This document shows positions 18,003-27,400 of a stretch of DNA of 64,000 nt, one piece after another (positions within the stretch are counted from its first letter, which is position 1; each line of letters begins with the position of its first letter). Under the pieces are notes generated by a model. That model worked only from the letters and a program-made list of their open reading frames with translations. It did not search any database and was not told where the DNA came from. The position numbers and the translations under genes were made by a program. This DNA is from an uncultured Eubacteriales bacterium (GTDB lineage: Bacteria; Bacillota; Clostridia; Oscillospirales; Acutalibacteraceae): the NCBI GenBank assembly GCA_934454125.1, contig CAKSFA010000002.1:1-64000 (forward strand). The letters are read 5' to 3'.

Positions 18003-18471
18003 TCACATTCTCCTATTTTCAAATTTTCAAATATATCTTCTGACAAACATACCGTGAAATAATTTCACTTCTAATGATACGGAATTTTCAAGGAAAACGC
18101 AATCAAAAGAAGATGCAAAGATTGTAGAAATGATATAAACTACCATATATTTGAATCAATCATTTTTAAGAGTGTATATTTTGCGGTTAAAAGCTGTAAA
18201 ACTTCGTAATAAATTGGAAATTGTGGAAAGATTGGGAAAAATATACATACATTTTTCATAAAAATCTTGTTTATTTTTTAACAAATAAAATTAGGGATAT
18301 TAATTTCATCTATAATTAAAAGTTTTTTGAATCTCAAACATTTTTACAATAAAATACAATATTTTAGAAAAAGATGAAAAATCTTCACAAATTGTTCCTA
18401 TCTACCTCAAAACCTGCTTATGATAACAGTAAAAATGTGAAAAATTTTTGCATGTTGCGGGGAGATTGATG
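18003..18471. other. AT-rich divergent intergenic region
   Basis: This 469-bp spacer lies between the small minus-strand gene and the dockerin protein gene. It is strongly AT-rich. A good plus-strand promoter is visible at 18327-18355; no clear promoter stands out for the minus-strand gene. No RNA gene or repeat is recognised. Confidence 0.5.
18327..18355 (+). promoter_or_regulatory. Promoter of the dockerin protein gene
   Basis: TTGAAT (18327-18332) and TAAAAT (18350-18355) are 17 bp apart. The predicted leader is about 110 nt. Confidence 0.6.
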
Positions 18472-19998
18472 ATGAAACAAGCCAAGCCTGTACGCTGCTA
18501 TGTGTTTTTGCTGGTGGCTACACTGGTATGCCTTGCTGCCACTTTGTGCGGCGCTGCATACTTTAATGATATCGCAGATCGTTCAGTAGGTATCAAGCTG
18601 AACACAACAACGGACAGCGCTGCAACGCTTGTTCCAAAAACGGACGGGGATTATTTTTTCGTGCAAAGACGCAACCAGCAAACGCAAGTTTCTCTGCTGA
18701 ACCGACAGGGGTATCTGATTCAGGAGCAACTGTTTGAGGGGAATTACGTACAACTATGTTACACGGCTGATACTTTTTATTTGCTAATGGACTATGGGTA
18801 TACCATGATTTGTTATGACACTGCGGCGACTTCGGTTGCGGATTACCGGGAGGTGGCACTGGAAGCGCCGCTGTTGCGCTTTACCACAGCGGAAAACGGC
18901 ACGATTTTTGGGATTGACCGGCAAAGCCAGAATCGGGTGCTGGCATATACCAAGTTGCCAGAGGAGCTGCCTGCCGTGCCCGTGGCGGTGTTGACCGCAG
19001 AAAGTGATTTGCAGAGCCTGTGCATCACGCCGGGGCAAACCTTGTATGTGATGGCAGAAAATTTTAACGATGTTTACACCGCAAATTGTGCAACTGGTTT
19101 GCCGCATACATTTGCAAATTATAAAACCGGCAGCATTGCGCCGGTTTTGCAGCCTTACAGCATTAACAATGACTGGCTGCTAGACGAGAACTGTGATGTT
19201 TATACGATGCAGACAGAATCACCGGCGTTTACCCTGCTGCAGGAAACCGGTTATACCGTTGCATGCAACCCGGATGAGAACACGATACTGGGTGCGGCAG
19301 ACACAAAGGAATATCTAGAACAACGAAATCTGAATAGTGCTGAGACAGAGCGGTTTGCAATACAGGGCACGTGTGTGGCAATGGGGGTGAATCAGGAGGA
19401 CGTGGGAATTTTGCTGCTGCGGGAGGACGGATTGTATTTTGCCACGCTCTCGCAACTGCAGCGGTTGCCTGAAGAACCGGGAGGACCGGAAAGTTCTGGT
19501 GTGGAAAGTTTGCCTGCTGAAAGCGATTATAGTTCTGTTGCGGAATCATCGGAAACGACTTCGGACAACGCTTCGCAAGTTTACCCGGAATATTTGGAAA
19601 GCGACCGCTTTTTGATTGACCGCAACCGCAATGCGATTGTATTACCGCTTGCGACTACGTTTGCGGTGTTACGTAATCATTTGAATTCGACCAAAGATAC
19701 AATCATTGTGCGCAGCACAAACGGCACACCAATCAGCAGCGGCAACCTTGGCACTGGTTATACGGTATCTTTGGAGGTAAACGGTAGCGTGCGCGATCGG
19801 CTGACCATTGTGGTGAAAGGCGACCTAAATGGAACTGGTACGGTGAACAGCAAGGACGTGCAATTCTTGTATAACTACCTGACTGATACAGAAACACTGG
19901 ACGAGGCAGCACTTTGGGCTGCAGATTTGAACGAGGATGAATTTTTGGACACGACAGACCTGTTGCTGCTGAAAAAGCAAGTGACTGCATTGCGGTAA
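18472..19998 (+). CDS. Secreted protein with C-terminal type I dockerin
   Basis: A 508-residue extracellular protein. GGGGAG is 7 nt before ATG 18472 (another in-frame ATG at 18469 is 4 nt away). A signal or anchor helix spans about residues 8-32. The central ~330 residues contain repeated short strands (FFVQRRNQQTQVSLLN, TFYLLMDYGYTMICYD, TLYVMAENFNDVYTAN), reminiscent of a beta-propeller but unassigned. A Ser/Glu/Pro-rich linker (about 340-370) follows. Residues 449-508 form a dockerin: DLNGTGTVNSKD and DLNEDEFLDTTD are two calcium loops with Asp/Asn at positions 1, 3, 9 and 12. No catalytic domain is recognised. It could bind the anchored cohesin protein at 38203-39243. Confidence 0.8.
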   Translation: MKQAKPVRCYVFLLVATLVCLAATLCGAAYFNDIADRSVGIKLNTTTDSAATLVPKTDGDYFFVQRRNQQTQVSLLNRQGYLIQEQLFEGNYVQLCYTADTFYLLMDYGYTMICYDTAATSVADYREVALEAPLLRFTTAENGTIFGIDRQSQNRVLAYTKLPEELPAVPVAVLTAESDLQSLCITPGQTLYVMAENFNDVYTANCATGLPHTFANYKTGSIAPVLQPYSINNDWLLDENCDVYTMQTESPAFTLLQETGYTVACNPDENTILGAADTKEYLEQRNLNSAETERFAIQGTCVAMGVNQEDVGILLLREDGLYFATLSQLQRLPEEPGGPESSGVESLPAESDYSSVAESSETTSDNASQVYPEYLESDRFLIDRNRNAIVLPLATTFAVLRNHLNSTKDTIIVRSTNGTPISSGNLGTGYTVSLEVNGSVRDRLTIVVKGDLNGTGTVNSKDVQFLYNYLTDTETLDEAALWAADLNEDEFLDTTDLLLLKKQVTALR

Positions 19999-20002
19999 AA
20001 AT

Positions 20003-20030
20003 AAAAAAGGACGAGGAACCGTCCTTTTTT
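20003..20030. terminator. Bidirectional terminator between convergent genes
   Basis: The stem aaaaaggacg/cgtccttttt has runs of A and T on both sides, so it can end both the dockerin gene (stop at 19998) and the convergent gene ending at 20034. Confidence 0.85.
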
Positions 20031-20033
20031 GTT

Positions 20034-20321
20034 TTATTGTGCAGCCAGAATTTCATTGCATTTTTTGACAACGTCCTGTGCGGTAATACCACAACCGCAG
20101 CCGCAACCACAGGCACCGTCTTTTCCTTTTTCAAACACTGTAACAATGTTTTTGTTTGTATCGTATGTGGTGTGGTTGGCTTTGGGGCAATCGTTGGTAT
20201 CTTCTGCCCAGATATAACCATTGTCGGTGTTAAAATATAGCCGAACCCAACCGGTTTTTTCATTATAACACGCGGTTTCCTGCTCAATATCCTGAGAAAG
20301 CGTTACTGTTTGCACTGCCAT
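20034..20321 (-). CDS. Small protein with CGCGCGCG motif (95 aa)
   Basis: A 95-residue protein with no signal peptide; GGGAGG precedes its ATG. The first ~65 residues include acidic and aromatic patches (GWVRLYFNTDNGYIWAEDTNDC). A run of alternating Cys and Gly (residues 70-78, ACGCGCGCG) then precedes a predicted helix, TAQDVVKKCNEILAAQ. The four alternating cysteines plus two others suggest metal or Fe-S binding, but no family is recognised. It is followed by a shared bidirectional terminator. The function is unknown. Confidence 0.7.
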   Translation of the reverse strand: MAVQTVTLSQDIEQETACYNEKTGWVRLYFNTDNGYIWAEDTNDCPKANHTTYDTNKNIVTVFEKGKDGACGCGCGCGITAQDVVKKCNEILAAQ

Positions 20322-20455
20322 CGTTTGGTCCTCCCTGTTTCTCTGTCGATTTATATGTTCAGTGTATCATACCACTAGGAAAAGTTCAATACTGGATTTG
20401 TGCAACCTGTGGGGCTGATAGAATCATGAACCATTCTGTCAGATCTGTAATATGA

Positions 20456-20485
20456 AAAAACCTCAACCGAAGCTGAGGTTTTTTA
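20456..20485. terminator. Terminator after the aldehyde dehydrogenase gene
   Basis: The stem aaaacctca/tgaggtttt with A/T runs on both sides lies about 80 bp downstream of the dehydrogenase stop codon on the minus strand. Confidence 0.75.
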
Positions 20486-20562
20486 TGAATAGGATTGTAT
20501 GGCATCGCACGCATCGTGCAAAACACACATAAACTATGGTATATCAAACCTGTTGCCGTATC

Positions 20563-22038
20563 TTAATAAAGACCGGATGGTGTTTCGGAAAGATTGATCA
20601 TGATATTTTTCATATACGTATAATGCTCTAACATAACCTTGTGCGTCTCGCGACCAATGCCGGACTGTTTGCAGCCGCCAAACGGTGCGCCGGACGGGAT
20701 GGCATTGTAAGTATTGACCCACATGCGGCCTGTTTCAATACCGCGGCACACGCGGATGGCACGATTGAGATCACGCGTCCAGACGCCGCCGCCCAGGCCA
20801 TAATCGCTGGCATTTGCCATGGCGATGACTTCTTCTTCCGTTTTAAATTTGATGACGACTGCTACTGGCCCAAAAATCTCCTGCTGTGCTGCTTTTTGGC
20901 TGTTATCTACATTCAGCAGCAAGGTCGGCGCCATAAAGCAGCCTTTATCCAGACCGTTTTCTGTGAGACGCACGCCGCCGCATGCTACCGTAGCACCATC
21001 TTTCTTTGCCTGCTCGATATGAGCCAGGATGTCGTTTAGATGTGATTCATAGATCTGAGAACCCATAATCGTATCTTTCTCCCAAGGCATACCAACCTTG
21101 ATGGAGTTGAACTTTTTGACTGCCTCTTCTACAAAACGGTCGTAGATGTCTTCATGCACAAACACACGGGAACCAGCACAGCAAACCTGACCCTGATTGA
21201 ACAAAATGCCAAGTTGCAGGCCTTCCATCGCCATATCCCATTTGCAATCGGGGAAGAAAATATTGGCAGATTTGCCGCCCAATTCTAAAGTGGCCGGAAT
21301 CAGGCGCTCTGCGGCAGCTTGTGCCACAGTGCAGCCAATTTCAGTAGAACCGGTGAATGCCAGCTTGCGAAAGCCGGGGTGCTCCAAAATATACTGGCCG
21401 GAGCGGGAGCCTTTGCCCGTAATGATATTGAACACACCCGCCGGTAAAATGCCGTCAATCAGCCGTGCAAATTCCAGTACACTTAAAGAGGTATAGCTGG
21501 AGGGCTTGAAAACGGTGCAGCAGCCAGAAGCCAAAACCGGAGCCAGCTTCCATGCTGCCATCAAAAACGGAAAGTTCCACGGAACGATTTGACCGACAAC
21601 ACCGATGGGTTCTTTGAGAATCAAGCTCATGGTATTGTTATCCAACATGGTGGCGCTGCCTTCTTCGGTTCGGATTGCTGCGGCAAAATAACGGAAATGG
21701 TCTGCCGCATAGGGGATATCTACGTTCAGCGTTTCACGAATCGGCTTGCCGTTGTCCAATGTTTCTACCATGGCCAGATGCTCAGCATTGGCTTCGATGA
21801 CATCGGCAATTTTCAGCAGGACATCTGCACGCTCTGCCGGCGTTGAGTGCTTCCATGTTTCAAAGGCTTTCCATGCGGCATCGACTGCAGCATCGACATC
21901 TGCTTTGGTGGCTTCGGCACATTGTGCCAATTGATCGCCATTAGCAGGGCAATAAGATGTATAGGTCTGCCCGTCAGAAGCATCGACCCATTTTCCATTA
22001 ATATACAGTTGATAACGTTCTTGTAACTGATTTTTCAT
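20563..22038 (-). CDS. NAD(P)-dependent aldehyde dehydrogenase
   Basis: A 491-residue cytosolic ALDH that oxidises aldehydes to acids. The catalytic Cys286 lies in NQGQVCCAGSR and the general base Glu252 in LELGGK. The cofactor loop FTGSTEIG (228-235) and Asn155 of PWNFP are also present. The start is ATG 22038 with AAAGGAG 11 nt upstream; a longer frame lacks similarity. The length and motifs fit the betaine/acetaldehyde-type class, and the substrate cannot be set from sequence. It has its own promoter and terminator, so it is monocistronic and divergent from cstA. Confidence 0.93.
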   Translation of the reverse strand: MKNQLQERYQLYINGKWVDASDGQTYTSYCPANGDQLAQCAEATKADVDAAVDAAWKAFETWKHSTPAERADVLLKIADVIEANAEHLAMVETLDNGKPIRETLNVDIPYAADHFRYFAAAIRTEEGSATMLDNNTMSLILKEPIGVVGQIVPWNFPFLMAAWKLAPVLASGCCTVFKPSSYTSLSVLEFARLIDGILPAGVFNIITGKGSRSGQYILEHPGFRKLAFTGSTEIGCTVAQAAAERLIPATLELGGKSANIFFPDCKWDMAMEGLQLGILFNQGQVCCAGSRVFVHEDIYDRFVEEAVKKFNSIKVGMPWEKDTIMGSQIYESHLNDILAHIEQAKKDGATVACGGVRLTENGLDKGCFMAPTLLLNVDNSQKAAQQEIFGPVAVVIKFKTEEEVIAMANASDYGLGGGVWTRDLNRAIRVCRGIETGRMWVNTYNAIPSGAPFGGCKQSGIGRETHKVMLEHYTYMKNIMINLSETPSGLY

Positions 22039-22162
22039 ATCAAAATATACTCCTTTCAATCTATGGTACAGAAAGCCGCTTCTGTTTTGCATTGTGCTTC
22101 TCTGTACAAACCCGGGCGTTCAGTTGCCAAGCGCCCGCACTTATTGCTGAATAAGTAATTTC

Positions 22163-22190
22163 AGTATAGCAGACCCTACCAATTTGTCAA
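22163..22190 (-). promoter_or_regulatory. Promoter of the aldehyde dehydrogenase gene
   Basis: TTGACA (22190-22185) and TATACT (22168-22163) are separated by 16 bp. The predicted leader is about 120 nt. Confidence 0.75.
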
Positions 22191-22394
22191 TATTAGATAT
22201 AAAAATAACAATCTAAGATAAATTTTATGCAAATCGCAAAAAGAAATTCCATAAAAAGTAAGTTTTTCTTCTGTCTACAACAAAATTATGGTATAAATAC
22301 CAAAATTTATAACAAAGAAATTTGAAAACATATCGCCCCCGTGCACAAAGTGTATAAAATTTATCCATTTTCAAAATAATTTTTGTATAACCAA

Positions 22395-22423
22395 TTGACG
22401 CGTACCAAAAAGTCTGTTATCCT
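22395..22423 (+). promoter_or_regulatory. Promoter of cstA
   Basis: TTGACG (22395-22400) and TATCCT (22418-22423) are 17 bp apart, about 65 bp before the start codon. Confidence 0.65.
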
Positions 22424-22495
22424 ATTTTTCAAGACAGTTCCAGTCTTGTTTTGTTTGAATTGAGATTCTTTTAGTTTTGAGGAGGAATGTTCGGA

Positions 22496-24016
22496 ATGAT
22501 AACGTTTTTTATCGGGCTGGCAATTCTCGTCTTCGGCGGATTTTTGTACTGCAAACTGAACACAAAACTGTTTCGACCCAGTAAGCAGGAAACGCCGGCG
22601 ATTGCCAAAAACGATGGCCTGGATTATGTTCCGATGGGAAAATGGAAAAACTCGCTGGTGCACTTACTGAACATTGCTGGTACCGGACCGATTTTAGGCC
22701 CGATTCAAGGCATTTTGTTTGGCCCCATCGCGTTTTTGACCATTCCAATCGGCTGTGTGCTTGGCGGCGCACTGCACGATTACTGGTGCGGCATGATTTC
22801 TATTCGTGGCGGCGGTATTCAAATGCCCGAAATGGTGAGAAAATTCCTGGGTAAAATCGTATCGAAGGTTTATCTGGTCTTTATGATCTTACTGATGCTG
22901 TTGGTTGGTGTTGTGTTTATTCAAACACCTGGCGACATTTTTGTCGGTCAGGTGCTAAAGGGAGACACCGCCCCCACCAACTGGGTGGTATGGGCTGTTT
23001 ATGGGTTTATCTTCCTATACTATCTGTTGGCTACCTGTTTGCCGATTGACAAAATCATCGGTAAAATTTATCCGATTTTCGGTATTATTTTGCTGATCAG
23101 CGCCGTGGGTATCTTCTTTGGTATGTTCTTTAAAGGCTACCAGCTCAATGAAGTATGGCAAACCGGCGTTTTGGGTGTACACCCCAACAATGCGCTGAAA
23201 TTTATTCCCGTTTTCTTTGTAACCGTGGCTTGTGGTATCGTTTCTGGTTTTCACTCGTCGCAGGCAACCATCATCTCTCGCACAACGAAGACCGAAAAAG
23301 AAGGTTCAACCATCTTCTTTGGTATGATGGTTGTAGAAGGCTTTATTGCAATGTGCTGGGCTGCTGCAACAATGGGTATTCACAATCTGTTCCCAGAAAC
23401 CGTGAGCTTGGATGCTACCTCGATGGTAGGTGAGGTTTCTCGAAATCTGCTGGGTAATATTGGCGGTATCTTTGCAATTTTGGGTGTTATTGTTCTGCCA
23501 ATCAGTTCTGGTGATACAGCGTTGCGTGCGATACGCCTGATGTTGGGCGAATCATTCCGCATGGATCAAAAGAAGCTGAAAAACCGTTTATTCCTTTCAA
23601 TCGGTATTTTTATCGTGGCCTTTGGAATTTTACTATGGGCAAAGCTGAGTTCTGACGGTTTTAATGTATTGTGGCGCTACTTTGCATTTGCAAACCAAGC
23701 CATTGCTGTGTTTACCTTTGCGATCATCACCGTTTATATGATTCGCAAAACCAAACCGTATCTGATGGCATTGGTTCCAGGATCATTTTATATGTTTGTA
23801 GTAAGCAGCTTTATTTTGAACGCTAAAATTGGTTTCAATCTGTCTTGGACGATTTCGTATATTATTGCAGGCGTATTGACCGCGATGTTCATTGCAGCAG
23901 TCATCTGGCGTGGTAAACGGCAACTGCGGCTGGAAGGCAGAATTATTGACTCAATAGAAGAACAGGAGCTGTATGATAAACACGCGGCAGCACAAAAGGA
24001 ACAGGCGACCGTATAA
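22496..24016 (+). CDS. cstA: Carbon starvation protein CstA family transporter
   Basis: A polytopic membrane transporter of the CstA family, whose characterised members import peptides or pyruvate. ATG 22496 is chosen over ATG 22487 because GAGGAGG then lies 10 nt rather than 1 nt upstream; this gives 506 residues. Family motifs are GTGPILGPIQG (an N-terminal loop), GALHDYWCGMISIRGGG and SGFHSSQATIISRT. About 13-15 hydrophobic segments are visible. Clostridial CstA proteins of this ~500-residue class are shorter than E. coli CstA (about 700). It has its own promoter and terminator. Confidence 0.9.
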   Translation: MITFFIGLAILVFGGFLYCKLNTKLFRPSKQETPAIAKNDGLDYVPMGKWKNSLVHLLNIAGTGPILGPIQGILFGPIAFLTIPIGCVLGGALHDYWCGMISIRGGGIQMPEMVRKFLGKIVSKVYLVFMILLMLLVGVVFIQTPGDIFVGQVLKGDTAPTNWVVWAVYGFIFLYYLLATCLPIDKIIGKIYPIFGIILLISAVGIFFGMFFKGYQLNEVWQTGVLGVHPNNALKFIPVFFVTVACGIVSGFHSSQATIISRTTKTEKEGSTIFFGMMVVEGFIAMCWAAATMGIHNLFPETVSLDATSMVGEVSRNLLGNIGGIFAILGVIVLPISSGDTALRAIRLMLGESFRMDQKKLKNRLFLSIGIFIVAFGILLWAKLSSDGFNVLWRYFAFANQAIAVFTFAIITVYMIRKTKPYLMALVPGSFYMFVVSSFILNAKIGFNLSWTISYIIAGVLTAMFIAAVIWRGKRQLRLEGRIIDSIEEQELYDKHAAAQKEQATV

Positions 24017-24039
24017 TAAAACAAAATAGAGCTTCTTGC

Positions 24040-24077
24040 AAAAGCAGTAGAGAAAATATCTCTGCTGCTTTTCTTTT
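24040..24077 (+). terminator. Intrinsic terminator after cstA
   Basis: A 14-bp stem (24040-24053 with 24059-24072, one G-U pair) is followed by TTCTTTT. It lies 23 bp after the cstA stop codon. Confidence 0.8.
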
Positions 24078-24390
24078 GGTATAACCGGTATGGTTATACC
24101 AATAAATTGCCGGTTCTAAGAGCTTTGTTACAATCACGGAATGATGACTGGTTTTTCTGCAAGCATTGGGCAGACTGTATTTTTGAATATATAAATGTAC
24201 TACTTGAGAATACGCGTATATCAAAGAGAACTTTATGGAACAGAAAACGCCGGGAATTTTGTAATAGGTTGTAACGCTGAAATTGGCCTGGTATTGCATT
24301 GAGAATACAGATGATAAACTTGTATGTTTTATGTCTTTTTTTGGAAGCACAGATGCTTGATAGCCTTTGATATGGCGTAAAGAATTCATG

Positions 24391-24430
24391 AAAAAACAAG
24401 CCCACGCTCTTAAAAAGCATGGGCTTGTTT
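24391..24430 (-). terminator. Intrinsic terminator after the beta-helix surface protein gene
   Basis: The stem aaacaagccca/tgggcttgttt with TTTTTT on the minus strand follows the stop codon at 24460 by 30 bp. Confidence 0.85.
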
Positions 24431-24459
24431 GGTTTGCCAGAATCTAATATAATAATAAA

Positions 24460-27400
24460 TTATGCGGTGGCTGTATCGATAACAGCGATAACTTTATTGG
24501 TGTAATGTTTGAATGCCTCTTGCAAGCTATTTCTGCTATCAAGCTGCATGCTTGCGGTAACTTCGTTTACGTCTACCGATGCAACTACGCCGTTGTCATC
24601 AATATCATAACGCTTATCTGTTAGCTGCTTTGATGCAGGTGCAGTAGCGGAAGTAACTGCTCCTAATTTTTCAGACACAGCTTTTTGGTCAGCAAGTGTG
24701 ATTAAGCCATCAACTGCTGTGGCAGAGCCAGCGTCTGTAACAACATCGCCCGGAATGAGCTCTGTCTTTTTCGACCTTGTGTCTAAATCATCTTTTTTAG
24801 ACGTTACGGTAATATTCGCTGTGCTTGCATTTTTATCCATAGCCTTTTTCTTTTTAATGGCATCTTTTGCTTGCTCTGTTGTAATATCGATTGTGAGCAT
24901 CTGCATATATGGCAGATTTGACAACTTATGCAGCAATAAATCATAGCTGCCGTTTTTAAGGCCATCAAACTTCACAGTTGCATAAGCACGGTTATCTGCT
25001 ACTCCATCTACAGCTTTCTCTGTAGTAATAGTTCCGGTTTTAACCACCGACGTATCATTATTACTATTAAATTTTGTAAACAATTCGTTCAATAACACTG
25101 TTGTGCTTGTTTTATCAGATTTATTTAAATCTGATGTTGTAGGTGTGGTAGAAATCAGTTTTGCAACCATATCATTATACTTAGCATCTTTTCCGGTATA
25201 ACTCATGTCGCTAATCACTTCCATAGAGAAGTTCGTCAGCGCATAGGTACGCGTACCAATATAATCCCACATATCGACATATTGGCGCTCTTCATTTGTC
25301 AAGTTATTCCATTCATTGCGTCCTTCGTCTGTGGGTGTATTATTTAACATTTCATCAGAACGCTTATCCCAGAAGTCTTTGCCTTTGTTGAAGCTTTGAT
25401 TCTCTGTGCTAAATGCGCTTTGCAGGCCGATTGTGGATCTCTGCGTCAGAGAGTTAAGCGGCAAGCTTGCATAGCTTTCGGGGTAGAAGGTTTGTGCCCC
25501 GTAAACAAGCGCTGTGGAGAACGTGCTATTCTCTTCTACCAACGCATTGATGTTTACTTTTTGGAAATACTCATTGTTGTCTGAGCCTTGTGTAATATTA
25601 TATTTTGTCTTTTTTACAAAAGCATCCAGATTTTTATATGCCTCGGTTGGGGTATTGTTAGTAGCCAGCTGAATGGTTTCAAAGAAGCCGATATCATAGG
25701 GTTGTTTATCTTTCAAGCTCTCCATGGTGACTTTATTTGTTGTATAGTCAGCATCTTCTTTTTTAAATCCAGAGTTGCTTTCTTGATACCAAGTCAGAGA
25801 AGTGTTGGGAATGGTGGCTTTCCATGTAAAGCCTTCTGCAGCAGCAGAACCTCTGAATACATCGGCGGTATCATTTACCTTGAAATACATGGTGCCTAAT
25901 AGGTATGTTTTGTTTTCTTTTAATAATGCAGAAGTCTCTGCATTAGCATGCACTAATACATATGTATCCGAGTTATATTTGGCGCTGTCAGGTAAAGCAA
26001 AGGTACTTTGCAGTTTGAACGGTAAAGTGTCATTTTGACGAATAATAACCACATTCGCTGTATCCTTTCCTCGATCATCCACAGGGGTATACAGTTGATT
26101 GTTGAATTTAAAGCCGACTTGAATATCGCTCAAACGGTAACCGCCTTTGAAACGATTTAAATCAACGTCTAACGTCAGGTACAAGCCTAACTCCATAATT
26201 GTATCGTATGCGCCAGTAGTATCATTATATGTAGTGGTAAACTTTGGTGTTAATGCATAACCGGTTGTACCACCGTAAATGTTGCTTTCGTTGGAGATTG
26301 TAATGTTATCTGGATTGGTACCGCCTTTTTCAACGGTGGCATATACGTTGTTTCTTTTACCGGCATCGACTGTAATGGTGCCTGTTGCAGAATCATTCTC
26401 TAATGCAATGGAGCTTGTAACCCCCTGTTTGATTGCTGAATCTAAAATTTGTGCAAAGGTTTTATTTTTTACAACATACTCTACGCTTCTTGGAGAAGCT
26501 GCTTCGCCGGTAAAATCAGTAAAGCTCGTATCTCCATTTGCTCTTGCAGATTGCACCGCTGTTAATTGGTAGTTATTTTCTGTAACCTCTACATTACTGT
26601 TGAGATTAATGGTAGTTGACGGCGTGCCTGCTGCTCTTGTTGCACTTGCACTATTTTTAGCCCAAATTGCCGGACTTTTAGACATAACTGCAATGTTTTG
26701 ATCAAATTTCACATTGGTCAACGTAACCGTTGCTCCACCTATGGCAGAAACTGCCGAACCGTTTGCAGAAAGATTGTTTGTGAAATTCGCACCATTGATT
26801 GTTGCTTTTCCGGTACCTTCGACTGTGATGCCGGCTGCATCTTGCGCATTCATGCTCAAATTAATTTTTCTGCAGTTGGTGAGTGTCGTGTTATAGGTGC
26901 CATCTTCGCGTTTGCTGCCGATAACATCTAAAGTTGCACCATCGTGTACCCAAATCGCTGCTGCGTTAAGCGGCGCACCAGTATATGTATCACTGGTTGA
27001 AGTGACCGGAATACTAATATCCTTAAACGCATCGCCATTGCCGTCCAGTGTAATGCTGCCTGTGATATCAGGCTGCACGGTAACGTGTGCATTTTGCTTA
27101 ATATCAAACATATTGTTGTAATTCAATTCTGTGCCGCGCTTTAAGGTTGCATTGACACCAGGAGCTGTTGTTAGCATGATATGTCGGTTTTCACCTGTTA
27201 CCTCGATCATCGTGTTAACTGTAGCTGTTACATCTTTATGTGTATCGTCTCCAAATTGTAAAATCACAGTAAAGGTACTGCTGCTATTGGCAGCAAAAAG
27301 CTTTCTGGCCTCTGTTAATGCATCCTGAAGCGTTGCACCTGATACGCCATCTCCCAACACCTTGACAGTTCTTGCTGCTTTTAGTGTATAAAACCCTGCT

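Larger units (their letters stand above)
22039..22495. other. Divergent promoter region between ALDH and cstA
   Basis: This 457-bp spacer carries the ALDH promoter (22163-22190), the cstA promoter (22395-22423) and a perfect 14-bp palindrome, TGGTATAAATACCA, at 22289-22302 midway between them. The palindrome is a candidate operator. No gene is seen. Confidence 0.55.
24017..24459. other. Intergenic region between convergent cstA and surface protein gene
   Basis: It contains the cstA terminator (24040-24077), a 27-bp perfect interrupted palindrome (24076-24102: TTGGTATAACC, 5-nt spacer, GGTTATACCAA) and the surface-protein terminator (24391-24430). A plus-strand frame is open to 24253 but has no ribosome site or ATG and spans the terminator, so it is not called. 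Confidence 0.5.

Noticed and set aside
24017..24253. An open plus-strand frame after cstA encoding a plausible-looking tail (SRNDDWFFCKHWADC...)
   Set aside because: It has no ATG with a ribosome site and passes through the cstA terminator hairpin. The opposite strand is equally open, so coding is not supported.
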